Shown here one piece after another: positions 46,228 through 55,892 of a stretch of DNA of 64,000 nucleotides. How positions within the stretch are numbered: the first letter of the stretch is position 1; each line of letters starts with the position of its first letter. The position numbers and the translations under genes were made by a program. The DNA is from Rhizobacter sp. (GTDB taxonomy: Bacteria; Pseudomonadota; Gammaproteobacteria; Burkholderiales; Burkholderiaceae_C). The stretch spans positions 123,901-187,900 of the forward strand of contig JAMLIM010000001.1 in assembly GCA_023954175.1 (NCBI GenBank), given 5' to 3'. Under the pieces are notes generated by a model. That model was not told the DNA's origin, made no database searches, and worked only from the letters and a program-made list of their open reading frames with translations.

Positions 46228-47022
46228 TCAGCCGCGCAGGAAGTCCGTCACCAGTTCGGCGAAGCGTTCGGGCATCTGATCGGGAAGCGGCACCATGCCG
46301 CCCTCGACCTCGACGACGCGGGCGTCGGCAATCGCGTCCGCGACGCGCCTCGCGTGCGGATAGGCATGCGGATCGGCGGTCGGCGCGATCACGAGCACCG
46401 GGCAACGCACGAGCGGCAGGCGCGCCTCCATCAGGTAGCGGCTCACGACCGCGTGGCCCTCGGCCGCACGCGGCCCGGCCTTGACGGCGTCGATGACGAA
46501 GCGTTCGAGCAGCTCGATGTCGCCCGCCGGATACCAGGGCGCGCGGATGCGCCAGAGCGCGCTCAAGTGCGATCCGTCGGCCTGGCGCGGCACGTTGTCG
46601 ATCGGCGCGGGCCGGCTGTGGCGCGCGCGGCGCTCGGCGTCGACCCAGGGCGGCGCCGACAGCACCGCACCGGCGATGCGCTGCGGATAGGCTGCCGCAA
46701 GCTCGATCGCGATCGCCGCGCCGGTGTGGTGGCCGACGACCGCGAGGCGCTCGAGCCCGAGCGCGTCAGCCAGGCTCATCGCGACCTCGGCCCAGCCTTC
46801 GATCGAATCGCGCACCGGCAGCGGCTTGGACGAGTCGCCGAAGCCGAGCGTGTCCATCGCGATCGCCGTGAAATGCTGTCCGAGCAACGGCAGCACGTCG
46901 CGGAATTCATCCCAGGAGCGCGGCGTCTGGTGCAGCAACAGGACCGGCGGTCCGCTGCCGCACGACGCGAAGTGGATCGTCCCCGCGGGCAGATCGATGA
47001 ACTGGCGCGAAACCGACGTCAT
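46228..47022 (-). CDS. Alpha/beta-hydrolase-fold protein with altered nucleophile
   Basis: A 264-aa alpha/beta-hydrolase. The fold is clear (LLLHQTPRSWDEFRDVLPLL, AMDTLGFGDSSKP), but the nucleophile elbow reads VVGHHTGA, with His where Ser, Asp or Cys normally stands. The usual catalytic His near the C-terminus is replaced in VEGGMVPLPDQMPE. It may use other residues or be non-catalytic. Its stop codon lies 35 bp from the convergent Rrf2 gene, and its start overlaps the FMN-binding gene (ATGA). Confidence 0.82.
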   Translation of the reverse strand: MTSVSRQFIDLPAGTIHFASCGSGPPVLLLHQTPRSWDEFRDVLPLLGQHFTAIAMDTLGFGDSSKPLPVRDSIEGWAEVAMSLADALGLERLAVVGHHTGAAIAIELAAAYPQRIAGAVLSAPPWVDAERRARHSRPAPIDNVPRQADGSHLSALWRIRAPWYPAGDIELLERFVIDAVKAGPRAAEGHAVVSRYLMEARLPLVRCPVLVIAPTADPHAYPHARRVADAIADARVVEVEGGMVPLPDQMPERFAELVTDFLRG

Positions 47023-47483
47023 CGCGGCGGCGCCAGCTCGAAACTGTCGCGATGGCCGAAGCCGCGGCTGTTGTCGATCAGATGGACGCGCTCGGCGTCG
47101 AGCCGGTACCAGGCGATCTTCGCGAAAGCGAGCGCGATCGCCGCCGGCGCGCGCGCCAGGTTGGCGACGAACGGGAATTTGCGGCCGTAGAGCTCATGCG
47201 CAAGGCGCGCGGCGTCGCCGTCCAGCCGCTGCGTGCGCCCTTCGAGCTGCACGCCCCGGACCTGCGCCCAGTCGGCGATGTCGTCCTGGATCGTCGCCGC
47301 GCAGCGCGCGTCGTGCGCGAGGTTGCGGGCGTGGCGCGTCGCCGGCGCGGACAGGAAGTAGAGGCTCGCGCCCTCATGCGCATAGAAGACGGCCGCCGCC
47401 CAAGGACCGTCGGCGCCCTGCGTCGCGAGCGTCATCACGTGGTGCTGTGTGAGGTAGTCCCTGGCTTGCGAAGGCAAGTTCAT
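47019..47483 (-). CDS. Pyridoxamine 5'-phosphate oxidase-like FMN-binding protein
   Basis: A 154-aa split-barrel flavin-binding protein. The N-terminal HHVMTLATQGADGPWAAAVFYAHEG and LYFLSAPATRHARNLAHDARCAATI segments are typical of the PNPOx-like family that binds FMN, F420 or heme. The ATG at 47483 is preferred; a GTG two codons earlier is possible. It pairs with the downstream alpha/beta-hydrolase. Specific substrate unknown. Confidence 0.82.
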   Translation of the reverse strand: MNLPSQARDYLTQHHVMTLATQGADGPWAAAVFYAHEGASLYFLSAPATRHARNLAHDARCAATIQDDIADWAQVRGVQLEGRTQRLDGDAARLAHELYGRKFPFVANLARAPAAIALAFAKIAWYRLDAERVHLIDNSRGFGHRDSFELAPPR

Positions 47484-47544
47484 GAACACAGGGCCCGCCG
47501 TATGAGTTATCGCCAGAGTCGAATGCCGGTCTGCCGAAGCAATG

Positions 47545-48303
47545 CTACTGACCAGGAAGCGTCAGCCCAGCGGGCCAGAGCAGATAACCTCCTCCTTGGC
47601 CGGGGCGCCATTCCACGCCAGCGCTCTTGCCTGCCGGCGCGACGTAGTGACGATCGTTCTTGAGCTCGAGAAAACCTGCTGCCGCGAATCGGTCCAGGAG
47701 TTCCTTCGTGCTTACACCGAGACGCGCCGCCAGTTTGGCGCTTGTCAGTTTGTTGTACTCCGTCGCGGCCGAAACACTTGCTGTTGCGTTTGACGCATGC
47801 GCGCTGGCGTTGATTGGCTCCGCGTCGGTCGGCCTGGTGGACTCCCTGGTCGGCTCCACGCGCTCGAGCGAGATGCGCACTTCTTCGCTGATTCGAATGA
47901 TGCGCTGGGCTTCTTCATACACGTCGCGGTAGAGGTCGGCATCCTGCCCACGGTCGATCAGTACGCCCATTTCGTTGTTATTGACCATCGAAAACTCGTA
48001 CAGGTTCAGGCTGGTGACGATGCACGCCTCTTCACTGAGATAGCACTTCGCATGCAGGTTCTTGCAAAACGACGTTCGTACGAAAGTGAGCCCCTTCAAC
48101 CAGTCGATCTCAGCTGGAGCAAGCTCGCTCTTTCCGTACACGATCCGGACGTCGATCTTCAGTCTGTCCTTGTCAGCGAGCAACTCCTTCATGCGGTCGT
48201 TCAGCTTTAGGAACGGGCTGATGAGGATCAGGCGATCACGCGCCCCCTTGATCAATTCTTCAAGGTGATAGTTCGTCCCGCTCGTATTGAGAAACTTCGC
48301 CAT
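47545..48303 (-). CDS. Phospholipase-D-like (HKD) protein with C-terminal helical domain
   Basis: A 252-aa protein. Residues 1-150 form a PLD-like domain with one HKD-type motif (NLHAKCYLSEEACIVTSLNLYEFSMVNNNEMG); such one-motif proteins usually dimerise and include nucleases. Residues about 185-252 resemble a small DNA-binding module (LTSAKLAARLGVSTKELLDRFAAAGFLELKNDRHY) with tail GYLLWP. GC content and codon use are clearly lower than in flanking genes, a sign of recent acquisition. A nuclease or defence role is possible; no partner gene is adjacent. Confidence 0.8.
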   Translation of the reverse strand: MAKFLNTSGTNYHLEELIKGARDRLILISPFLKLNDRMKELLADKDRLKIDVRIVYGKSELAPAEIDWLKGLTFVRTSFCKNLHAKCYLSEEACIVTSLNLYEFSMVNNNEMGVLIDRGQDADLYRDVYEEAQRIIRISEEVRISLERVEPTRESTRPTDAEPINASAHASNATASVSAATEYNKLTSAKLAARLGVSTKELLDRFAAAGFLELKNDRHYVAPAGKSAGVEWRPGQGGGYLLWPAGLTLPGQ

Positions 48304-48421
48304 GTGTTGCGTCCGGTGAATATCCTTGGGCCGGACAACTGTAGTTCAGCTCGAAGTGCGGCGAGGCCGTTGCTGCACAACGGCCACATGAACAATCACC
48401 GGTTTGACGCGCTCTCGACAG

Positions 48422-50122
48422 TCATGGCGCGACCACCGGGTCGTGCAGATGCTTGAGCCGATACGCCAGTTGCGGCCGCGTCATGCCGAGCATGCGCGAT
48501 GCGGCGGAAAGGTTGCCGTGCGCCTTGTCGACCGCGGTTTCGATCAGCATCGCCTCGACCTGCGCGAGCGTCATGACGCCGTTGAAGACAGCTTCGCAGA
48601 GCTCCTTGCCGGCCTCCCACGGATGGTCGTCCAGGCTGCCGTCGAGGCCGAGGCTGAGTTCGCTGTTCATCGCACTCGGCGCCGGCGAGGTGAAAAGGTG
48701 CTCGACCTCGATGCGCGTGCCGCTCGGCGCGAGGATCACGCCGCGCTCGACCATGTTCTGCAGCTCGCGGATGTTGCCCGGCCAGCCGTAGGTGAGCAGC
48801 GCGCGCTTGGCCTTGTCGGTGAAGCCGCGCAGCTTCTTCGCATGGATCGCGCTGTGCTTCTCCAAGAAGCGCTTGGCGAGCAGCGAGATGTCCTCCATGC
48901 GCTCGCGCAGCGGCGGGATGTCGATCTGGAACGGGTTGAGCCGGTAGTACAGATCGGCCCGGAAGCGCCCGTCGCGCACGCGTTGCGCAAGCTCGGCGTT
49001 CGTCGCCGCGACCATGCGCACGTTGACGCGGCGCGTGCGATGGTCGCCGACGCGCTCGATCTCGCCTTCCTGCAGCACGCGCAGCAGCTTGCTCTGCGCG
49101 GCGAGCGGCAGATCGCCGACCTCGTCGAGGAACAGCGTGCCGCCGTCGGCGCGCTCGAAGCGGCCCTCGCGCGAGACCTGCGCGCCGGTGTAGGCGCCGC
49201 GCTCGACGCCGAACAGTTCGGCTTCGACGAGCTCGGTCGGGATCGCCGCGCAGTTGACCGCGACGAAGGGCTGATCGCGGCGTGCGCCCATCGCATGCAG
49301 CGCGCGCGCGAAGAGCTCCTTGCCGACGCCCGTCTCGCCGAGCAGCAGCACCGTGATGTGGCTGTTCGCGGCCTTTCGCAGCAGCTCGAACGCGGCCCGG
49401 AACCCTGGTGAGTTGCCGATCATCTCGCCCGGCAGGTTCACCTTCTCGCCGATCGTCGAGCGCAGTTGCACGACCTGGGTCTGCAGCTCGATCAACTGGT
49501 CGGCGATCGATTCGGGGGTGAAGTAGCGCAGGTGCGCCTCGGCGTCGTCCCACTCCTGCGCCGGGCGGCCGATGATGCGGCAGTTGGGGTTGCCCATGCC
49601 GGCGCACTCGACCTCCTTGAACAGGATCGGCCGGCCCATGAAGGCCGACGCATAGCCGCAGGCATAGCCGATCTGCGTCCAGCACACCGGCTCGTCGTGC
49701 ACGCCGTAGTGGTGGCGGTGCCACTGGCCTTCCCACGAGTTCTCCCACAGGAACTCGCCGTAGAAGCGCCCCGTCATGCGGTCGAGCTCGAGCTGCACCG
49801 GCGTCGTCTGCACGATGCCTTCGAGCGTGTGCAGGCGCGGGCCGGTCATGAAGGCCTCGACGTCGCTGCAGTCCTGCGAGCGGGTGCGGGCCAGTTCCGC
49901 GTCGCGCAGGCCCGAGGCGTAGCCCATGCGCGTGAGCAGGCCGCGCGCGCGCTCGATGCCGAGCGTGTCGATCAACTCCTTGCGCAGCAGCGCCTGCGCC
50001 TCGGCGTGCACAAGCAGCATGCGGTGCTCGTGCAGCCAGATCTGCCCGGTGCGCTGGCAGAAGTGAATGCGCGAGCGAAGTTCGTCGCTCACCGCACGCG
50101 CGATGCTGTGGAGCTGCGTCAT
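48422..50122 (-). CDS. XylR/DmpR-type sigma-54-dependent activator
   Basis: A 566-aa activator with an N-terminal XylR_N effector-sensing domain ([24 protein letters not shown]), a V4R domain with Cys pair ([17 protein letters not shown]), an AAA+ domain (about 245-470; Walker A GETGVGKE, the sigma-54 contact loop GAYTGA, Walker [12 protein letters not shown]) and a C-terminal Fis-type HTH ([19 protein letters not shown]). DmpR, XylR and PoxR of this group respond to phenols and toluene. It is divergent from ppsA, whose promoter region has a matching -24/-12 element and UAS, so phenol or a related phenolic is the expected inducer. Confidence 0.93.
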   Translation of the reverse strand: MTQLHSIARAVSDELRSRIHFCQRTGQIWLHEHRMLLVHAEAQALLRKELIDTLGIERARGLLTRMGYASGLRDAELARTRSQDCSDVEAFMTGPRLHTLEGIVQTTPVQLELDRMTGRFYGEFLWENSWEGQWHRHHYGVHDEPVCWTQIGYACGYASAFMGRPILFKEVECAGMGNPNCRIIGRPAQEWDDAEAHLRYFTPESIADQLIELQTQVVQLRSTIGEKVNLPGEMIGNSPGFRAAFELLRKAANSHITVLLLGETGVGKELFARALHAMGARRDQPFVAVNCAAIPTELVEAELFGVERGAYTGAQVSREGRFERADGGTLFLDEVGDLPLAAQSKLLRVLQEGEIERVGDHRTRRVNVRMVAATNAELAQRVRDGRFRADLYYRLNPFQIDIPPLRERMEDISLLAKRFLEKHSAIHAKKLRGFTDKAKRALLTYGWPGNIRELQNMVERGVILAPSGTRIEVEHLFTSPAPSAMNSELSLGLDGSLDDHPWEAGKELCEAVFNGVMTLAQVEAMLIETAVDKAHGNLSAASRMLGMTRPQLAYRLKHLHDPVVAP

Positions 50123-50177
50123 CGGCTGGGGCCTCCTCCCGAGCCCTTGCTTGTAGACCTCGGGCGCGCCCGCTGCA

Positions 50178-50191
50178 TTGATGGGTATCAA
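50178..50191. promoter_or_regulatory. FNR-type anaerobox between the sigma-54 activator and ppsA
   Basis: TTGATGGGTATCAA is a perfect match to TTGAT-N4-ATCAA, the FNR consensus. It is centred about 62 bp upstream of the activator start and about 308 bp upstream of ppsA. The spacing favours anaerobic activation of the activator gene, giving an oxygen- and phenol-dependent double control of the pathway. Confidence 0.75.
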
Positions 50192-50240
50192 ACAGGGCGA
50201 CCTGCAAGCGCACCGCCTCGTCGTGCGATCGCTGCGAGCG

Positions 50241-50256
50241 TTCACCAAATGATCAA
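50241..50256. promoter_or_regulatory. Upstream activating sequence for XylR/DmpR-type activator
   Basis: TTCACCAAATGATCAA matches 13 of 16 positions of the dyad TTGATCAATTGATCAA bound by XylR/DmpR-type activators. It is about 150 bp upstream of the -24 element, within the usual UAS range. A second tandem UAS was not obvious. Confidence 0.6.
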
Positions 50257-50390
50257 TTCCGCAGCGTCCGCGGTGCACAAGTTGACGATACGGACAAGCC
50301 CCGGCCGCGCCGCTGCCAACGGGCGCCGGTGCGCGCAGCGTGCGCCGACGCCCGGCGGCAAGGGCGCTGTCCAGCCGCGACGCGCAGCAC

Positions 50391-50406
50391 TGGCATGGCG
50401 ATTGCA
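50391..50406 (+). promoter_or_regulatory. Sigma-54 (-24/-12) promoter of the phenol operon
   Basis: TGGCATGGCGATTGCA has the conserved GG (50392-50393) and GC (50404-50405) exactly 12 bp apart, with one mismatch to the TGGCACG-N4-TTGCA consensus. Transcription would begin near 50416-50418, leaving a leader of about 75 nt before ppsA. The divergent regulator is of the sigma-54-dependent class, which agrees. Confidence 0.8.
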
Positions 50407-50492
50407 ACCACAAGGCTGCAGCCGGGCGCGATGCGGCAACTCGCCCAGAACACGAGAACGCCCCGATCCAAGGACACCCAAGGAGACACAGC

Positions 50493-52328
50493 ATGAAATT
50501 TCCCGTACCTCACGACGTGAAGGCCAAGACCATTCCGGGCACCGAAGGCTGGGAGCGGATGTATCCGTACCAGTACCAGTTCGTCAGCGACGACCCGGTG
50601 CGCAACGCCTACGAGAAGGAGACCTTCTGGTTCTACGACGGCCTGCACTATCCCGAGCCGCTGTATCCCTTCGACACCATCTGGGACGAGGCCTGGTTCC
50701 TCGCCCTGTCGCAGTACAACAACCGCATCTTCATGGTGCCGCCGGTGCGCGGCGTCGATCACCGCATGATCAACGGCTATGTCTACATCTCGCCGGTGCC
50801 GGTGAAGAATCCGGAAGAGATCGGCAGCCGCGTGCCGCATTTCATGGAGCGCGCCGGCCACTACTACAAGAACTGGGACGCGCTCGAAGCCAAGTGGAAG
50901 GTGAAGATGGAAGCCACCATCCGCGAACTCGAGGCGATCGAGATCCCGAAGCTGGCCGACATGGAAGACATTTCCGTGGTCATGGATGCGCTCGGCGAGT
51001 CGAAGGGCTACCACCTGCTGAAGAACTACGATGACCTGATCAACCTCGGCATCAAGTGCTGGCAGTACCACTTCGAGTTCCTGAACCTCGGCTACGCGGC
51101 CTACGTGTTCTTCCTCGATTTCGCGCAAAAGCTCTTCCCAACCATTCCGGCGCAGCGCGTGACGCAGATGATCTCGGGCATCGACGTCATCATGTACCAG
51201 CCGGACGAGGAGCTGAAGAAGCTCGCCCGGCGCGCGATCGAGCTCGGCGTCGAAGAGGTGCTGACCTTCAGCCCCGAATGGTCGGTGGTCGAGGAAGCGC
51301 TGAAGAAGACGCCCAAGGGCGTCGAGTGGCTCACCTCGCTCTCCCTCGCGAAGGAGCCCTGGTTCAACGTCTCGACCGGCACCGGCTGGTTCCATCACGA
51401 CCGTTCGTGGAACGACCAGATGAACGTGCCGCTGTCGGGCATCGCGACCTACATCGGCAAGTTGAAGCAAGGCGTCTCGATCGATCGCCCGACGGCGAAG
51501 GTGATTGCCGAGCGTGACCGCATCACGGCCGAATACCGCGCGCTGATCGACAAGCCCGAGGATCTGAAGCAGTTCGACGAGCTGCTCGGCTGCGCCAAGA
51601 CCGTCTTCCCCTACGTCGAGAACCATCTGTTCTACGTCGAGCACTGGTTCCACTCGGTGTTCTGGAACAAGATGCGCGAGGTCGCCGCGATCCTGAAGGA
51701 GCACGGCGTCATCAAGGACGTCGAGGACGTCTGGCTGCTGCGCCGCGACGAGATCAAGTCCGCGCTGTGGGACATCGTCACCGCCTGGGCCACCGGCGTC
51801 ACGCCGCGCGGCACCATGACCTGGCCGGCCGAGATCGAATGGCGCAAGGGCGTGATGGCGAAGTTCAAGGAATGGAGCCCGCCGCCCGCGATCGGCACCG
51901 CGCCGGAGGTGATCCAGGAGCCGTTCACGATCGTGCTCTGGGGCGTGACCAACAAGTCGCTCGCCGACTGGGCCGCGGTGCAGGAAGTGGGCGACCCCGA
52001 CACCATCACCGAGCTCAAGGGCTTCGCCGGCAGCCCCGGCATCGTCGAAGGCAAGGCGCGGGTGTGCAAGACCGTCGCCGAAGTCGGGGAGCTCCTGGAG
52101 GGCGAGATCCTCGTCGCGCCGACGACCTCGCCGTCGTGGGCGCCGGCATTCGCCAAGATCGGCGCCTGCATCACCGATGTCGGCGGCGTCATGAGCCACG
52201 CCGCGATCGTCTGCCGCGAATACGGCATGCCCGCGGTGGTCGGCACCGGCATGGCGACCAAGATCATCAAGACCGGCATGCAGATTCGCGTCGACGGCTC
52301 GACCGGTGCGGTGAGCATCACGCGCTGA
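50493..52328 (+). CDS. ppsA: Phenylphosphate synthase subunit A (phosphotransfer subunit)
   Basis: Phenylphosphate synthase phosphorylates phenol with ATP as the first step of anaerobic phenol degradation. The 611-aa subunit resembles the central part of PEP synthase. The C-terminal phosphohistidine domain (about residues 525-611) has [23 protein letters not shown], in which the His is phosphorylated. The N-terminal 400 residues are specific to this group and likely bind phenol. Size (about 70 kDa) agrees with the Thauera aromatica subunit. The ATG at 50493 follows AAGGAGA by 6-7 bp. The stimulating subunit PpsC was not found in the window. Confidence 0.9.
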   Translation: MKFPVPHDVKAKTIPGTEGWERMYPYQYQFVSDDPVRNAYEKETFWFYDGLHYPEPLYPFDTIWDEAWFLALSQYNNRIFMVPPVRGVDHRMINGYVYISPVPVKNPEEIGSRVPHFMERAGHYYKNWDALEAKWKVKMEATIRELEAIEIPKLADMEDISVVMDALGESKGYHLLKNYDDLINLGIKCWQYHFEFLNLGYAAYVFFLDFAQKLFPTIPAQRVTQMISGIDVIMYQPDEELKKLARRAIELGVEEVLTFSPEWSVVEEALKKTPKGVEWLTSLSLAKEPWFNVSTGTGWFHHDRSWNDQMNVPLSGIATYIGKLKQGVSIDRPTAKVIAERDRITAEYRALIDKPEDLKQFDELLGCAKTVFPYVENHLFYVEHWFHSVFWNKMREVAAILKEHGVIKDVEDVWLLRRDEIKSALWDIVTAWATGVTPRGTMTWPAEIEWRKGVMAKFKEWSPPPAIGTAPEVIQEPFTIVLWGVTNKSLADWAAVQEVGDPDTITELKGFAGSPGIVEGKARVCKTVAEVGELLEGEILVAPTTSPSWAPAFAKIGACITDVGGVMSHAAIVCREYGMPAVVGTGMATKIIKTGMQIRVDGSTGAVSITR

Positions 52329-52338
52329 CGCGACGACG

Positions 52339-53463
52339 ATGAGCGCACTGATGCACGCGGTGGACGTTGCGGCACGGCCCGGGACCTCGGGCCTGCCACT
52401 CGTCACCTGGTTCGAGGACTGCCGCAAGGACTCGGTGGCGCTCGTCGGTGGCAAGTGCTCTTCGCTCGGCGAACTCATCAACGCCGGCGTGCGCGTGCCG
52501 CCCGGCTTCGCACTCACGACCGAAGGCTTTCGGCGCTTCATGGCCGACGCCGGCATCGTGCGCGAGGTGCGCGCGCTGCTCGCCGGAATCGACATGAAGG
52601 ATCTCGATGCGCTGGAGGCCGCGAGCGAGCGCATCCGGGCAACGATAGAGGCGCACGACTTCTCCGAGCAGATGGAGGACGAGATCGCCGAGTGCTACCG
52701 CAAACTGTCGCTGCGCTGCGGCCTGCCGGCGGCGCCGGTCGCGGTGCGATCGAGCGCGACCGCCGAGGACCTCGCCGACGCCAGCTTTGCCGGGCAGCAG
52801 GACACCTATCTCTGGGTTCGCGGCATCGACGAAGTGCTGCACCACATGCGGCGCTGCATCTCGAGCCTGTACACCGGGCGCGCGATCGACTACCGCGCCA
52901 AGCACCATTTCGACGACGAACAACTCGCGATCAGCGTCGGCGTGCAGAAGATGGCCAACGCCTACACCGCGGGCGTGATGTTCACGATCCACCCCGCCAA
53001 CGGCGACCGCTCGGTGATCGTGATCGACTCGAACTTCGGCTTCGGCGAATCGGTCGTCTCGGGCGAGGTGACACCGGATCACTTCGTCGTCAACAAGATC
53101 ACGCTCGACATCATCGACCGCACGATTTCGCAAAAGCTCGTCTGCGTCACCGTCGACCGCAAGACGCAGACCTCATGCACGACCGACGTGCCACTCGAGC
53201 GCCAGCGCGTGCAATCGTTGATCGACGACGAGATCACCGAGCTCGCCTGGATGGGCAAGCAGATCGAGAAGCACTACGGCCGGCCGATGGACATCGAGTG
53301 GGCGGTCGACAAGGACCTGCCGGCGGGCGGCAACATCTTCATCCTCCAAGCGCGCCCCGAGACGGTGTGGAGCGCACGCGCCAAGGCACCGGTCGTCAAG
53401 ACGGCCGGCTCGGCGATGGACTACATCCTGTCCGGCATATTGGCCGGCAAGAAGGTGAGCTGA
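52339..53463 (+). CDS. ppsB: Phenylphosphate synthase subunit B (ATP-grasp subunit)
   Basis: A 374-aa protein (about 41 kDa) equal to the N-terminal nucleotide-binding part of PEP synthase. It has GGKCSSLGELINAGVRVPPGFALT, VAVRSSATAEDLADASFAGQQDTYL and PMDIEWAVDKDL...IFILQARPETVWS. It transfers a diphosphoryl group from ATP to the His of PpsA. It lies 10 bp downstream of ppsA, is co-transcribed, and has the split-gene arrangement typical of phenylphosphate synthase. A repeat element follows it. Confidence 0.9.
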   Translation: MSALMHAVDVAARPGTSGLPLVTWFEDCRKDSVALVGGKCSSLGELINAGVRVPPGFALTTEGFRRFMADAGIVREVRALLAGIDMKDLDALEAASERIRATIEAHDFSEQMEDEIAECYRKLSLRCGLPAAPVAVRSSATAEDLADASFAGQQDTYLWVRGIDEVLHHMRRCISSLYTGRAIDYRAKHHFDDEQLAISVGVQKMANAYTAGVMFTIHPANGDRSVIVIDSNFGFGESVVSGEVTPDHFVVNKITLDIIDRTISQKLVCVTVDRKTQTSCTTDVPLERQRVQSLIDDEITELAWMGKQIEKHYGRPMDIEWAVDKDLPAGGNIFILQARPETVWSARAKAPVVKTAGSAMDYILSGILAGKKVS

Positions 53464-53539
53464 GGTGGACGCGGCCCAGCCTCAACTGGTAGTTCACGCG
53501 CCATTGCGGGAGCTACGAGCGGGATATGGCCCCGATCAA

Positions 53540-54085
53540 GCGGTCGGTGATCGGCGCGGCAAAGGCGCGCCCGGGCAGTCCACGGCGCTTCACCTCCGCG
53601 GTCGGCGCTGTGCGCCGACTGCCCTGCGATGCTCGGTCTCGCGGCCACGTCGCTCAACTCACTGCGCTCACTGCGTTCGCTCCGTTCAGACAATCGCGAC
53701 GGGTCAGATCACGAAGCGCGCTGCGCGCGCGGCCACGAGCCCTGTGCTTCTCGGCGCTGCGCAGGCGCGCCGTGGCCTGCCCGAGCACGCCTTTGCTGTT
53801 GCATTCGCTCTTCGCAACGAAAGAGAAGAACCGTCGCGCCAGGCGGTACCCGCCGGGGGCGATTTGTGGAGCGACGAGGATCGCAGGACAGGGGTCGGCG
53901 CGCGCAGCACGCTTCGTGAACTGACTCGTCGCAACTGTTTGAGCGCAACGAACGAAGTGAGTGAAGCGAGTTCTGCGACGCGACCCCTGGCCGAGTACCG
54001 CAGTGCAGTCGGCGCTGTGCGCCGACCGCGCAACCATGAGCCCCTGGCGGGTACCGCCTGGCGCGACGCGCCTGCACCCGTTGCT
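53540..54085 (+). repeat. Intercistronic repeat element, copy 3 (between ppsB and ubiD-like gene)
   Basis: It occupies most of the 764-bp gap 53464-54227. In the direction of transcription it reads second module (about 53558-53770), core (53824-54037) and one 42-bp unit (54038-54079), the same order as in copies 1 and 2 on the minus strand. An ORF of 228 codons (53465-54151, GTG start) begins 1 bp after the ppsB stop. Here the ORF ends 76 bp before the next gene. The remaining 54086-54227 segment carries a GGAG site for the UbiD gene and nothing else recognised. Confidence 0.85.
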
Positions 54086-54227
54086 GCCTCGCGCGACGTG
54101 CATGCACGTATTCCATTTCACATCATCCGCCACCAGCACCCTCTCGAGTAGCACGCAACGCGAGCCACACCACCCCTCCCACCGTCAACGACGACAACCC
54201 CTCCCCCTGAACCCGAACGGAGTACAC

Positions 54228-55739
54228 ATGAACGCACGCAATGAAATCCGCGCCATCGACGACCTGCGCAGCTATATCGACGCGCTGGAAGCGCATGGGC
54301 AACTGCACCGCGTGAAGACGGAAGTCGACTGGAAGTACGAGCTGTGCCACATCTCCAAGGTCAACGAGGAGCAGAAAGGCCCGGCGTTGATCTACGAGAA
54401 CGTCAAGGGCTACGACATCCCCGTCTTCACGAGCGCATTCACGACGCCGCAGCGCCTCGCGATCGCGCTCGAGCAGGATCCGTCGCTGACGATGAGCCAG
54501 TTGTCGAAGAAGTGGATGGAGCTGACGACCAAGCAGATGATCAAGCCGGAATTCGTCGACAACCCGTCGGTGATGGAAAACCAGATCACCGGCAAGGACA
54601 TCGACATCGAGAAGTTCCCGTCGCCCTGGTTCTATCCCGACGACGGCGGGCGCTTCTTCGTCACCTCCGGCTACCTCGTGACGCAGGACCCGGACACCGG
54701 CTGGACCAACCTCGGCACCTATCGCTCGCAGGTGCTCGGCAAGGACATCCTCGGATCGCAGATCATCAAGGGCAAGCATGGCGACATGCACATGAAGAAG
54801 TACGCCGAGCGCGGTGAGCTGATGCCCGCGGCGGCCGTCGTCGGCTGCGACCCGGTGCTGTTCCTCGCCGCATCGACGCTCGTCAGCGCGCAGATGGACG
54901 AGTACGACATCGCCGGTTCACTGCGCGGCCGGCCGGTGCCGGTGTTCAAGTCGGACGTCACCGGCCTCACGCTGCCGGCCAACGCCGAGATCATCGCCGA
55001 GGGCTTCATCGACCCGAACGAGTTGATGGAGGAAGGCCCGTTCGGCGAATACACCGGTTACTACTCGGGCAACAAGGGCAAGGACTATCCGAAGCCGGTG
55101 CTGCGCATCAAGCGCATCCTGCACCGCAACAACCCGGTCATGTGGTCGACGACGGTGGGCAAGCCGATCAACGACATCCACATGATCCAGTCGCTCAACC
55201 GCACCGCGACGCTGTGGTACGACCTCGAGACGATGAAGGTGCCCGGCATCCAGAGCGTGTACATCCCGCCCGAGGCGTGCGGCCGCTTCTGGGTCATCGT
55301 CTCGGTCAAGCAGATGTACCCGGGGCACTCGAACCACGTCGGCAACGCCGTCATCGCGAGCACGACCGGCCACTACGGCGTCAAGGGCGTGATCACCGTC
55401 GACCACGACATCGAGGCCGACGACTGGGATCGCATCTGGTGGGCGCTGGCAACGCGCTTCGACCCGAAGCGCTCGGCGCAGATCATCGACCGCGGCCGCT
55501 CGACGCCGCTCGACCCCGGCCTGCCGATCGACGCGCGCGACATCACGAGCCGCATCATCCTCGACGCCTGTACGCCCTACGAGTGGGCGAACAAGCCGAA
55601 CGAGATCTTCATGGACCGCCAGGTGCTGCAGAAGGTGTCGGACCGCTGGAAGGAATACGGCTTCGCAGGCGCGAGCCCGGTGGCCGGGATGATCAATCGC
55701 CTGACGCGGCCCGAGGCGCCCAAGAAGGCGACGAAGTAG
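54228..55739 (+). CDS. UbiD-family (de)carboxylase, probable phenylphosphate carboxylase subunit
   Basis: A 503-aa UbiD-family protein that uses prenylated FMN. It has the family signature EEGPFGEYTGYYSGN, with the conserved Glu region, and NDIHMIQSLNRTATLWYDLE. In Thauera aromatica, phenylphosphate carboxylase contains two UbiD-like subunits plus two small ones and makes 4-hydroxybenzoate. Here a single UbiD gene follows ppsAB and the small subunits are not in the window, so complex composition may differ or other genes lie elsewhere. UbiX, needed for the cofactor, is encoded at 63389. Confidence 0.85.
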   Translation: MNARNEIRAIDDLRSYIDALEAHGQLHRVKTEVDWKYELCHISKVNEEQKGPALIYENVKGYDIPVFTSAFTTPQRLAIALEQDPSLTMSQLSKKWMELTTKQMIKPEFVDNPSVMENQITGKDIDIEKFPSPWFYPDDGGRFFVTSGYLVTQDPDTGWTNLGTYRSQVLGKDILGSQIIKGKHGDMHMKKYAERGELMPAAAVVGCDPVLFLAASTLVSAQMDEYDIAGSLRGRPVPVFKSDVTGLTLPANAEIIAEGFIDPNELMEEGPFGEYTGYYSGNKGKDYPKPVLRIKRILHRNNPVMWSTTVGKPINDIHMIQSLNRTATLWYDLETMKVPGIQSVYIPPEACGRFWVIVSVKQMYPGHSNHVGNAVIASTTGHYGVKGVITVDHDIEADDWDRIWWALATRFDPKRSAQIIDRGRSTPLDPGLPIDARDITSRIILDACTPYEWANKPNEIFMDRQVLQKVSDRWKEYGFAGASPVAGMINRLTRPEAPKKATK

Positions 55740-55802
55740 CGCGCAGACCGTGTCGCGCATCGCTGAGCACTGCGGCAGGGCGCCGGGCCGAGCGCCGGGC
55801 CG

Positions 55803-55860
55803 CCCCCAAGCCGGCCCGGGCCCCAGGGCCACGAAGGGGCCCCTTCGTGGACCTTGGGGG
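55803..55860. repeat. Nested perfect palindrome between the UbiD and UPF0261 genes
   Basis: An outer stem CCCCCAAG (55803-55810) / CTTGGGGG (55853-55860) encloses a perfect 22-bp palindrome CCACGAAGGGG/CCCCTTCGTGG (55829-55850). It would form a very stable RNA hairpin or cruciform in the 153-bp intergenic gap. There is no T-tract. It could limit readthrough or protect the upstream mRNA. Confidence 0.7.
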
Positions 55861-55892
55861 CCGGCCGGCGCACGCGCCGGACGAGGGGCACC

